Source: an uncultured Paracoccaceae bacterium
Lineage (GTDB): Bacteria; Pseudomonadota; Alphaproteobacteria; Rhodobacterales; Rhodobacteraceae
NCBI GenBank assembly: GCA_937927675.1
Contig: CALBSG010000150.1
Coordinates: forward strand, 1-35,147
Direction of reading: 5' to 3'
Length of the DNA: 35,147 nucleotides
Position numbers and translations under genes: made by a program. Every line of letters begins with the position of its first letter. Within the stretch, counting starts at the first letter, position 1. Below, piece after piece: positions 16,978 to 23,319 of the stretch. The notes beneath the pieces were generated by a model. It was not told the DNA's origin, made no database searches, and was given only the letters and a program-made list of their open reading frames with translations.

Positions 16978-17646
16978 ATGGATCAGGTGGAATGGACAAC
17001 CCTTCCGGGCCTGTCGCCCTATGCCGAAACCCTTGCCGCGATGGAGGCCCGTGTCGCCGCCATTCAAGAGGGCCGCGCGCCCGAGGCCATCTGGCTATTG
17101 GAACACCCGCCTCTTTATACCGCAGGCACCAGCGCCAAACCCGCCGATCTGGTGGAGCCTGACCGCTTTCCGGTCTTTCCGGTCGGGCGGGGCGGGCAGT
17201 ATACCTATCACGGCCCCGGCCAGCGGGTGATCTATGTCATGCTGGATGTCAGCCGCCGCGAAAAAGATGTGCGCTGCTTTGTGCGCCACTTGGAAAACTG
17301 GGTGATCGCCGCCTTGGCCGAGTTCAACGTGCGGGGCGAAATCCGCCCGGGCCGGGTCGGTGTCTGGGTTCCGCGCCCCGACAAACCCCGCACCGCCGAC
17401 GGTTCGCTGGCCGAAGACAAGATTGCCGCCATCGGGATCAAGCTGCGCCGCTGGATCAGCTTTCACGGCATCTCGATCAATGTGGAACCGGACCTGACCC
17501 ATTTTTCCGGTATCGTGCCCTGCGGCATCCGCGACCATGGCGTGACGAGCCTTGTCGATCTTGGCCTGCCCGTGACGCTGGGCGATCTGGATGCGGCCCT
17601 GCGCAAGACTTTTGCCCCTGCGATGGGCGCAAGCTGCCCGATCTGA
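16978..17646 (+). CDS. lipB: Lipoyl(octanoyl) transferase
   Basis: Transfers octanoate from acyl carrier protein to lipoyl domains of 2-oxoacid dehydrogenases and the glycine cleavage H protein; cytoplasmic, 222 residues. Family motifs are HPPLYTAG (43-50), RGGQYTYHGPGQ (71-82), the catalytic Lys148 in DKIAAIGIK and the catalytic Cys182 in GIVPCGI. Both correspond to the Lys/Cys dyad established for LipB. A strong GGGGGAG sits 8 nt before ATG 16978; the open frame extends further upstream through the tRNA-Leu gene, which cannot be coding. It appears to be a single-gene unit. Confidence 0.95.
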   Translation: MDQVEWTTLPGLSPYAETLAAMEARVAAIQEGRAPEAIWLLEHPPLYTAGTSAKPADLVEPDRFPVFPVGRGGQYTYHGPGQRVIYVMLDVSRREKDVRCFVRHLENWVIAALAEFNVRGEIRPGRVGVWVPRPDKPRTADGSLAEDKIAAIGIKLRRWISFHGISINVEPDLTHFSGIVPCGIRDHGVTSLVDLGLPVTLGDLDAALRKTFAPAMGASCPI

Positions 17647-17950
17647 CGGCTTTATGAACGATAGGCTTTCGGCCCTGCCACAATGTGGCGACCCCACAGA
17701 ATGAACCCGATTTCCCCTGGGGACGAGCGCCTAAGGTTTCAAGAATAATTTCCCGAATTTTGTGAACTTTTTCGTTATTTTCGATCACATCTTTGTATAT
17801 TTGCACATTCGAACCATTGATGTGCGTTTTTCGCGCATCAATGCACATTGAACGGCAGCCCATTCAGGTCCAAATCATCAGCATGATCACAGCAAGATCA
17901 GCAACCAGCCGCCTCTCAAAGGCGACACACTCAAAGAAAGAAGTCCTGAA
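17647..17950. other. 304-nt AT-rich intergenic stretch upstream of the small exported protein
   Basis: This is the only long gap in the window. Its right two thirds are clearly AT-richer than the surrounding genes. It holds runs such as GAACTTTTTCGTTATTTTCG, a 12-bp hairpin at 17815-17843 and a pair of TGCACATT-type direct repeats. I see no credible gene: a minus-strand open frame here continues antisense through lipB. The lipB 3' end lacks an obvious terminator. The stretch probably carries promoter, operator and 5' UTR of the exported protein gene at 17951. Confidence 0.6.
17815..17843 (+). promoter_or_regulatory. 12-bp hairpin with T5 loop flanked by direct repeats
   Basis: CATTGATGTGCG, loop TTTTT, CGCGCATCAATG: a 12-bp stem including one U.G pair. 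TGCACATTCGAAC at 17802-17814 and TGCACATTGAAC at 17842-17853 flank it as near-identical direct repeats. It lies about 110 nt before the start codon of the small exported protein. It could be an operator, a 5' UTR regulatory hairpin or part of a small RNA. Confidence 0.5.
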
Positions 17951-18244
17951 ATGAAATCGATTTTTACCGCTGCCGCCCTGTCGCTTCTGGCCGTTTCTGC
18001 TGCTCACGCCTCGGGGATTGCCTCCGCCGAAGCCAGCGAATTGCGCACCGTTGAACTGACCAACGCCCGTCAAATCCACGATGCCGGTTCGTCTTCGATC
18101 ACTGTCACCGTCGGCACGCCGAAAGAGCTCTCGGCTGTTGTTCTGCCGCCGCGCGACCGCGTCGAGGCCGGGTACAAGGCAGGTGACAGCGTGACGCTCT
18201 CGGTCTTCCCGTCCATTGAGGGTTACCAAGACAATCGCCGCTAA
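17951..18244 (+). CDS. Small exported protein of unknown function
   Basis: 97 residues with a clear Sec signal peptide (MKSIFTAAALSLLAVSAAHA, cleavage near AHA-SG). The mature part of about 77 residues is polar, has no Cys, and is predicted to be largely beta-strand: alternating segments ELRTVELTNARQI, SSITVTVGTP, ELSAVVLPP and DSVTLSVFPS. I do not recognise the family. AAAGAAG precedes ATG 17951. It stands alone between a long AT-rich leader and a strong terminator, so it is its own transcription unit and may be abundant. Codon use is that of the host. Confidence 0.75.
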   Translation: MKSIFTAAALSLLAVSAAHASGIASAEASELRTVELTNARQIHDAGSSSITVTVGTPKELSAVVLPPRDRVEAGYKAGDSVTLSVFPSIEGYQDNRR

Positions 18245-18266
18245 TCTCTGGCGAAAGCCTCTGACC

Positions 18267-18297
18267 AACGCCCGCCCCTCGGCGGGCGTTTTGGTTT
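18267..18297 (+). terminator. Rho-independent terminator of the small exported protein gene
   Basis: AACGCCCGCC, loop CCTC, GGCGGGCGTT then TTGGTTTT: a perfect 10-bp GC-rich stem followed by a T-rich tail, 22 nt after the stop codon. Confidence 0.9.
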
Positions 18298-18452
18298 TGC
18301 GCAGGCGCGTTCATCAACATGGCGCGGGTCAACCGATCAAAATCGACCCTTCCCCAGCCTGCGACAAGCGTTGCTATTGCATAACATGCGGCCAAAATCC
18401 ATGTTCCGGCACAGGGACCGCGACTCGATTACCCAACCCTTACGAGGATACC

Positions 18453-18863
18453 ATGACCAAATTCACGCTTCTGACGGCCTTCAGCGCCCTGATGCTGGCA
18501 ACCCCTGTGCTGGCTGGCGATCCTGCCGCCGGTGAAGCCGAATTCAAAAAATGCAAAGCCTGCCACTCGTTGGTCGCAAGTGATGGCACCGAAGTGGTGA
18601 AGGGCGGCAAGACCGGCCCGAACCTTGGCGGCGTGATCGGGCGTCAAGTCGGCTCGGTTGCCGATTTCAAATATGGCGAATCGATTCTGGCTGTCGGCGC
18701 GACCGGCAAAGTCTGGGACGAGGCCTCGGTTGCGACCTATGTCGCTGATCCGGCGGCATGGCTTGCGGCCAACGGCGCTGGCGAAGGGGCCAAATCGAAG
18801 ATGACCTTCAAGCTGGCCAAAGGCGGCGAGGATATGGCCGCCTATCTCGCCACCATCAAATAA
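18453..18863 (+). CDS. cycA: Cytochrome c2
   Basis: Periplasmic class I c-type cytochrome that carries electrons from the bc1 complex to terminal oxidase, and in phototrophs to the reaction centre. 136 residues with signal peptide cleaved near LAG-DPAAG. Heme attachment CKACH lies at 34-38, TGPNLGGVIGR at about 54-64, and the axial Met117 in SKMTF. The end (AKGGEDMAAYLA) closely resembles Rhodobacter capsulatus cytochrome c2 from memory. ATG 18453 has GAGG upstream; longer in-frame starts cross the previous terminator region. It is a single-gene unit with its own terminator, immediately upstream of ctaD. Photosynthetic use cannot be judged from this window. Confidence 0.9.
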   Translation: MTKFTLLTAFSALMLATPVLAGDPAAGEAEFKKCKACHSLVASDGTEVVKGGKTGPNLGGVIGRQVGSVADFKYGESILAVGATGKVWDEASVATYVADPAAWLAANGAGEGAKSKMTFKLAKGGEDMAAYLATIK

Positions 18864-18960
18864 TCCCGCGCGCGGTCGGCTTTACTGACCGGCCCTGCCA
18901 AGCCTCTTCGCTGGCGGGCGCGCACATCGGGCCGCGCAAACACGCGTCGGACACCTCTCG

Positions 18961-18986
18961 AAAGGCGGCCTCAGGGCCGCCTTTTT
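18961..18986 (+). terminator. Rho-independent terminator downstream of cycA
   Basis: AAAGGCGGCC, loop TCAG, GGCCGCCTTT then TT: a perfect 10-bp stem ending in a T5 run, about 100 nt after the cycA stop. It separates cycA transcription from the ctaD promoter. Confidence 0.9.
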
Positions 18987-19022
18987 CTGTGTGTGGGCCA
19001 GCCCCCACTGCGACATGATTTA

Positions 19023-19036
19023 TTGATCTGCATCAA
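19023..19036. promoter_or_regulatory. FnrL/FNR-type box upstream of ctaD
   Basis: TTGAT-CTGC-ATCAA is an exact match to the FNR/FnrL consensus TTGAT-N4-ATCAA. Its centre lies about 62 nt upstream of the transcription start expected from the TATAAT at 19080-19085, which is the class I activation position. A further half-site TTGAT follows at 19042. Confidence 0.75.
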
Positions 19037-19079
19037 ACTCTTTGATTGCCGTTCCCCGGCCGCCGTTCTAAAGACTGCT

Positions 19080-19085
19080 TATAAT
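19080..19085 (+). promoter_or_regulatory. ctaD: Perfect -10 element (TATAAT) of ctaD
   Basis: TATAAT matches the sigma-70 -10 consensus exactly. At the -35 position (19057-19062, CGGCCG) there is nothing resembling TTGACA, so the promoter probably needs an activator. The predicted start near 19092 gives a 5' UTR of about 50 nt before ATG 19142. Confidence 0.6.
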
Positions 19086-19141
19086 AAGGCGGAAAGGCAT
19101 GTCCTTTGCGTCAAATGGGAACACAAATTCGGGAGACGCCA

Positions 19142-20830
19142 ATGGCAGACGCAGCCATGCATGGCCATGACCATGAACACAAAGGGTTCTTCACCCGCTG
19201 GTTCATGTCGACAAACCACAAGGACATCGGGATTCTCTACCTGTTCACCGGCGGTCTCGTCGGCCTGATCTCGGTCATCTTCACGCTGTATATGCGCATG
19301 GAGCTGATGCATCCCGGCGTGCAATACATGTGCCAAGAAGGCGCGCGTTTCATCGCCTCGGCTGAGACCTGCACCCCGAACGGGCATTTGTGGAACGTGA
19401 TGGTGACCTATCACGGCGTTCTGATGATGTTCTTCGTCGTGATCCCGGCGCTGTTCGGCGGCTTTGGCAACTATCTGATGCCGCTGCAGATCGGCGCACC
19501 GGACATGGCCTTCCCGCGGATGAACAACCTGTCCTACTGGATGTATGTCGCAGGCGTTTCGCTGGGCGTGGCTTCGATGCTGTCGCCCGGTGGCAACGGC
19601 GATCTGACCTCGGGCATGGGTCCGGGCGCGGGCGTTGGCTGGGTTCTTTACCCGCCGCTGACCACCACCGCCGAAGGCGGCTACGCGATGGACCTCGCCA
19701 TTTTCGCCGTTCACCTGTCGGGTGCTTCGTCGATCCTTGGCGCGATCAACATGATCACCACCTTCCTGAACATGCGCACGCCGGGCATGACCCTGCACAA
19801 AGTGCCGCTGTTCGGCTGGTCGATCTTCGTGACCGCATGGCTTATCCTGCTGTCGCTGCCGGTTCTGGCTGGTGCGATCACCATGCTGCTGACCGACCGT
19901 AACTTTGGCACCACCTTCTTCTCGCCCTCGGGCGGCGGTGACCCGGTTCTCTACCAGCACATCCTGTGGTTCTTTGGCCACCCGGAAGTGTACATCATCG
20001 TGATCCCGGCCTTCGGCATCATCAGCCAAGTCATCTCGACCTTCTCGCGCAAGCCGATCTTCGGCTACCTGCCGATGGTCTATGCAATGGTTGCGATCGG
20101 TGTTCTGGGCTTCGTCGTCTGGGCTCACCACATGTACACCGCTGGCATGTCGCTGACCCAGCAGTCTTACTTCATGCTGGCCACCATGGTCATCGCGGTG
20201 CCGACCGGCATCAAGGTGTTCTCGTGGATTGCCACCATGTGGGGCGGCTCGATCTCGTTCGAAACCCCGATGCTCTGGGCCTTCGGCTTCCTGTTCCTGT
20301 TCACCGTCGGTGGCGTGACCGGGATCGTGCTGTCGCAAGCCCCGGTGGACCGCGCCTATCACGACACCTATTACGTCGTGGCGCACTTCCACTATGTGAT
20401 GAGCTTAGGCGCCGTGTTCGGCATCTTCGCCGGCATCTACTTCTGGATCGGCAAGTTCTCGGGCAAGCAGTATCCGGAATGGGCAGGCAAGCTGCACTTC
20501 TGGATGATGTTCATCGGCTCGAACCTGACCTTCTTCCCGCAGCACTTCCTGGGTCGTCAGGGCATGCCGCGCCGCTACATCGACTACCCGGAGGCTTTTG
20601 CCTACTGGAACTGGTTCTCGTCGCTGGGCGCCATGATCTCCTTCGCATCGTTCATCTTCTTTATCGGCATCGTGTTCTACACGCTGTTCTTCGGTCGCAA
20701 GATCACCGTGAACAACTACTGGAACGAACATGCTGATACGCTGGAATGGACCCTGTCCTGCCCGCCGCCCGAACACACCTTCGAGCAGCTGCCGAAGCGC
20801 GAAGACTGGGACCACAGCCACGCGCACTAA
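19142..20830 (+). CDS. ctaD: Cytochrome c oxidase subunit I, aa3-type
   Basis: Catalytic heme-copper oxidase subunit, 562 residues, about twelve transmembrane helices. Recognisable residues: heme a ligands His91 (VTYHGV) and His417; CuB/Tyr site His280 and Tyr284 in GHPEVY, and His329-His330 in WAHHMYTAG; heme a3 His415 in AHFHYV; D-channel Asp121 in GAPDMAF; K-channel Lys358 in TGIKVF. The N-terminus MADAAMHGHDHEHKGFFTRW and the C-terminus resemble R. sphaeroides aa3 CtaD closely. ATG 19142 has GGGAGA upstream; an in-frame start at 19106 was rejected. It is monocistronic here; subunits II and III lie elsewhere, as is common for ctaD in this group. Codon use is highly biased (strong expression). 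Confidence 0.96.
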   Translation: MADAAMHGHDHEHKGFFTRWFMSTNHKDIGILYLFTGGLVGLISVIFTLYMRMELMHPGVQYMCQEGARFIASAETCTPNGHLWNVMVTYHGVLMMFFVVIPALFGGFGNYLMPLQIGAPDMAFPRMNNLSYWMYVAGVSLGVASMLSPGGNGDLTSGMGPGAGVGWVLYPPLTTTAEGGYAMDLAIFAVHLSGASSILGAINMITTFLNMRTPGMTLHKVPLFGWSIFVTAWLILLSLPVLAGAITMLLTDRNFGTTFFSPSGGGDPVLYQHILWFFGHPEVYIIVIPAFGIISQVISTFSRKPIFGYLPMVYAMVAIGVLGFVVWAHHMYTAGMSLTQQSYFMLATMVIAVPTGIKVFSWIATMWGGSISFETPMLWAFGFLFLFTVGGVTGIVLSQAPVDRAYHDTYYVVAHFHYVMSLGAVFGIFAGIYFWIGKFSGKQYPEWAGKLHFWMMFIGSNLTFFPQHFLGRQGMPRRYIDYPEAFAYWNWFSSLGAMISFASFIFFIGIVFYTLFFGRKITVNNYWNEHADTLEWTLSCPPPEHTFEQLPKREDWDHSHAH

Positions 20831-20844
20831 GCGATAAAATTGAC

Positions 20845-20876
20845 AAAGGCCCCGAGGGAAACTTCGGGGCCTTTTG
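20845..20876 (+). terminator. Rho-independent terminator of ctaD
   Basis: AAAGGCCCCGA, loop GGGAAACT, TCGGGGCCTTT with a further T: an 11-bp stem 14 nt after the ctaD stop. It overlaps the upstream extension of the next open frame, which argues against the early start there. Confidence 0.92.
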
Positions 20877-20917
20877 CTTTGGGTAGGGCGGCATATTGTC
20901 GGCCCAACGAGGTTTCC

Positions 20918-21403
20918 TTGCCCTACGAATGGCTTCCCCCTGAGGGCGACACCCATCGCCTGCATCTCTGGCCCTACCGCAGCCTGCCCCGCCGCGGCAT
21001 GGTCTGGTTTCTGGGCGGCACGGCTGCGGCCATCGCGCTGCCGCTTTTGGGCCTGATCGGCTCTCCGGTTCTGTGGGGGATTTTGCCGTTCCTGTTAGGG
21101 ACGCTGTGGGCAATCTGGGGCGCGCTGGAAAAAAGTTTCCGCGATGCAGAGATCGTCGAGGAGTTGCAGCTGACCCCCGACCGCGTGACCTTGGTGCGTC
21201 ATGGGCCAAAGCGAAAGCGGCAGGATTGGCAGGCGAATCCCCATTGGGTGCGTGTAACGCTGCACGCCACAGGCGGACCAGTGCCGCAATATCTGACCAT
21301 GAAGAGCGAGGGCCGCGAGGTGGAACTCGGGGCGTTTTTGACCGAGGCGGAACGCCGGACCCTTGCCGCCGAGATCACCGAACTCTTGCGCGAATGGCGT
21401 TAA
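20918..21403 (+). CDS. DUF2244 family membrane protein
   Basis: 161 residues. Two transmembrane segments lie at about 28-72 (MVWFLGGTAAAIALPLLGL and PFLLGTLWAIWGAL), followed by a cytoplasmic beta-rich tail (ADIVEELQLT-like strands, RVTLVRHGPKR, WVRVTLHATGG, EVELGAFLTEAERRTLAAEI). This layout is that of DUF2244 proteins, often found near cytochrome oxidase genes in alphaproteobacteria; function unknown. I chose TTG 20918, preceded by GAGG at the right distance, because longer starts would put the ctaD terminator inside the gene. The role of a gene this close to ctaD may be linked to oxidase biogenesis, but that is inference. Confidence 0.8.
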   Translation: MPYEWLPPEGDTHRLHLWPYRSLPRRGMVWFLGGTAAAIALPLLGLIGSPVLWGILPFLLGTLWAIWGALEKSFRDAEIVEELQLTPDRVTLVRHGPKRKRQDWQANPHWVRVTLHATGGPVPQYLTMKSEGREVELGAFLTEAERRTLAAEITELLREWR

Positions 21404-21414
21404 GTTTGGTTCGA

Positions 21415-21435
21415 TGATTTTTCGTCGAAAAATCA
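21415..21435. terminator. Palindromic bidirectional terminator, copy 1
   Basis: TGATTTTTC, loop GTC, GAAAAATCA: a perfect 9-bp stem sitting between the convergent DUF2244 and yqeY genes. A variant of the same element occurs at 31761-31779 between two other convergent genes. Confidence 0.7.
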
Positions 21436-21442
21436 GGTCGCC

Positions 21443-21901
21443 TTACCCCAGCCGATCCTTGATGCGCGGGCCAACCGCGCCGAAATCCATCTGACCGGTA
21501 TACTTGGCTTTCAAAACGCCCATGACCTTGCCCATATCGCGGATGCTGGTCGCGCCCACTTCGGCCACGGCTGCGGCGATGGCGGCTTCCACCTCGGCGC
21601 TGTCCAGCTGGCGCGGCAGGAATTCCTCGATCACTTTGATCTCGGCCTGTTCCTTGGCTGCCAGTTCCAGCCGGCCGCCCTCCTCATAGGCGCGCGCCGA
21701 TTCTTGGCGTTGCTTCACCATGCGGCCCAAAACGGCCAGAATATCGCTGTCGGCAATCGCTTCCGGACCGCCTTCGCCCCGGCTGGCAATGTCACGATCC
21801 TTGATGCTGGCATTCATAAGCCGCAGCGTCGACAGGCGATCGGCCGCTTTGGCCTTCATCGCCTCTTTGAGGGCAGTTTGCAGCTGGTCACGCAACGACA
21901 T
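21443..21901 (-). CDS. GatB/YqeY domain protein
   Basis: 152 residues, cytoplasmic, mainly alpha-helical. The N-terminus (LRDQLQTALKEAMKAKAADRLSTLRLMNASIKD), the charged middle and the C-terminal KVMGVLKAKYTGQMDFG are diagnostic for YqeY. The C-terminal part is homologous to the tRNA-binding tail of amidotransferase subunit GatB. A role in tRNA-dependent processes is suspected for the family, but none is proven. Transcribed away from carA, from which it is divergent, as in many Rhodobacteraceae. Confidence 0.9.
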   Translation of the reverse strand: MSLRDQLQTALKEAMKAKAADRLSTLRLMNASIKDRDIASRGEGGPEAIADSDILAVLGRMVKQRQESARAYEEGGRLELAAKEQAEIKVIEEFLPRQLDSAEVEAAIAAAVAEVGATSIRDMGKVMGVLKAKYTGQMDFGAVGPRIKDRLG

Positions 21902-22024
21902 CGGTCATCCATCTCCATGGAATTCGGGGCCCGCGCACCATATCGCGAAGCCCGGCGCGGCGCAACCGATCTGAATTTAGGCAAGACCCTGATATTGCTT
22001 GAAAAATCCTTTTCGCGCAAAGCC

Positions 22025-22053
22025 TTGACCCCAGCTCTCTGGCCCCTTAGGTT
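22025..22053 (+). promoter_or_regulatory. Putative sigma-70 promoter of carA
   Basis: TTGACC at 22025-22030 and TAGGTT at 22048-22053 with a 17-nt spacer, about 30 nt upstream of ATG 22084. The -35 fits well, the -10 only moderately. Confidence 0.4.
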
Positions 22054-22083
22054 CCGGCAAATTTGCCCGAAGGGAGTCGCCCC

Positions 22084-23250
22084 ATGCCCACCCCGTCCCA
22101 AAGCCCCGTAAAGCCGACCGCCTGCATCGCTCTGGCCGATGGCTCGGTGTTTTACGGCCGTGGATTTGGCGCGGAGGGGGAGACGGTCGCGGAACTTGTC
22201 TTCAACACCGCGATGACCGGCTATCAGGAAATCATGACTGACCCCAGCTATGCCGGGCAAGTCGTGACATTCACCTTCCCCCATGTCGGCAACACCGGCA
22301 CCACGGATGAAGACGATGAAACTGCCGATCCCGTCGCCGCCGGCATGGTGGTGAAATGGGACCCGACCGAACCTTCGAACTGGCGGGCGACGCAGGATCT
22401 CGAAGGTTGGCTGGCCAAGAAGGGCCGCATCGGCGTTGGTGGCATCGACACCCGCCGCCTGACCCGCGCCATCCGCCAGCAAGGTGCGCCGCATGTGGCG
22501 CTTGCCCATAACCCGGACGGCAAGTTCGATCTTGAGGCTCTGGTTGCCAAGGCCCGGGCTTGGAAAGGCCTTGTTGGCCTTGATCTGGCCAAGGACGTTT
22601 CTTGCACGCAATCTTATGTCTGGGACGAAATGCGTTGGGCTTGGCCCGAAGGCTATACCCGCCGCACCCGTCCGGGGTTCAAGGTGGTCGCTGTTGATTA
22701 CGGCGCCAAGCGCAACATCCTGCGCTGCCTTGCCTCGGTCGGCTGCGAGGTTGTCGTGCTGCCCGCCACCGCCACCGCCGATGAAGTTCTGGCTCACAAT
22801 CCCGAAGGCGTGTTCCTGTCGAATGGTCCGGGCGATCCGGCGGCAACCGGCAGCTATGCCGTGCCGATGATCCAAGGCATCTTGAAGGCTGATCTGCCGC
22901 TATTCGGCATCTGCCTTGGCCACCAGATGCTGGCGCTCGCGTTGGGTGCCAAGACCCGCAAGATGAGCCACGGCCACCATGGCGCCAACCACCCGGTCAA
23001 GGATGTGACCACCGGCAAGGTGGAAATCACCTCGATGAACCACGGCTTTACCGTGGACACCGCGACCCTGCCGGCCGGCGTGATTGAAACCCATGTCTCG
23101 CTGTTTGATGGCACCAATTGCGGTATCGCGGTCGAAGGCAAGCCGATCTATTCGGTGCAGCACCACCCCGAGGCGTCGCCCGGCCCGCAGGACAGCTTCT
23201 ATCTGTTCGAACGCTTTGCCGAGGCGATGCGCGCACGCCGCGCCGTCTGA
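22084..23250 (+). CDS. carA: Carbamoyl phosphate synthase small subunit
   Basis: Glutaminase subunit that delivers ammonia to CarB for carbamoyl phosphate, precursor of arginine and pyrimidines; 388 residues. The N-terminal CPSase domain contains FNTAMTGYQEIMTDPSY. The C-terminal class I glutamine amidotransferase has the nucleophile in LFGICLGHQM and the His/Glu pair in HHPEASPGP. ATG 22084 follows AAGGGAG; an in-frame start at 22063 lacks a ribosome-binding site. carB is not in the window. Confidence 0.96.
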   Translation: MPTPSQSPVKPTACIALADGSVFYGRGFGAEGETVAELVFNTAMTGYQEIMTDPSYAGQVVTFTFPHVGNTGTTDEDDETADPVAAGMVVKWDPTEPSNWRATQDLEGWLAKKGRIGVGGIDTRRLTRAIRQQGAPHVALAHNPDGKFDLEALVAKARAWKGLVGLDLAKDVSCTQSYVWDEMRWAWPEGYTRRTRPGFKVVAVDYGAKRNILRCLASVGCEVVVLPATATADEVLAHNPEGVFLSNGPGDPAATGSYAVPMIQGILKADLPLFGICLGHQMLALALGAKTRKMSHGHHGANHPVKDVTTGKVEITSMNHGFTVDTATLPAGVIETHVSLFDGTNCGIAVEGKPIYSVQHHPEASPGPQDSFYLFERFAEAMRARRAV

Positions 23251-23264
23251 CGTCCAAAGCAGCC

Positions 23265-23279
23265 TTAACGGCCCGTTAA
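23265..23279. promoter_or_regulatory. CtrA-type box TTAA-N7-TTAA
   Basis: TTAA-CGGCCCG-TTAA matches the CtrA site pattern TTAA-N7-TTAA and is itself an interrupted palindrome. It lies 41 nt upstream of the glycosyltransferase start and 15 nt after the carA stop, in promoter range for the glycosyltransferase. Confidence 0.6.
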
Positions 23280-23319
23280 TCCTTTGGCGCGCAGGATGTT
23301 CCTGCGTAAAGGAGGGTTC

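Noticed and set aside
17477..17863. 128-residue minus-strand open frame in and beyond lipB
   Set aside because: Most of it is antisense to lipB, and the rest is the AT-rich leader; no SD or family.
19079..20392. 437-residue minus-strand open frame opposite ctaD
   Set aside because: Shadow of the strongly biased ctaD codons; His/Arg/Asp-rich with no recognisable domain.
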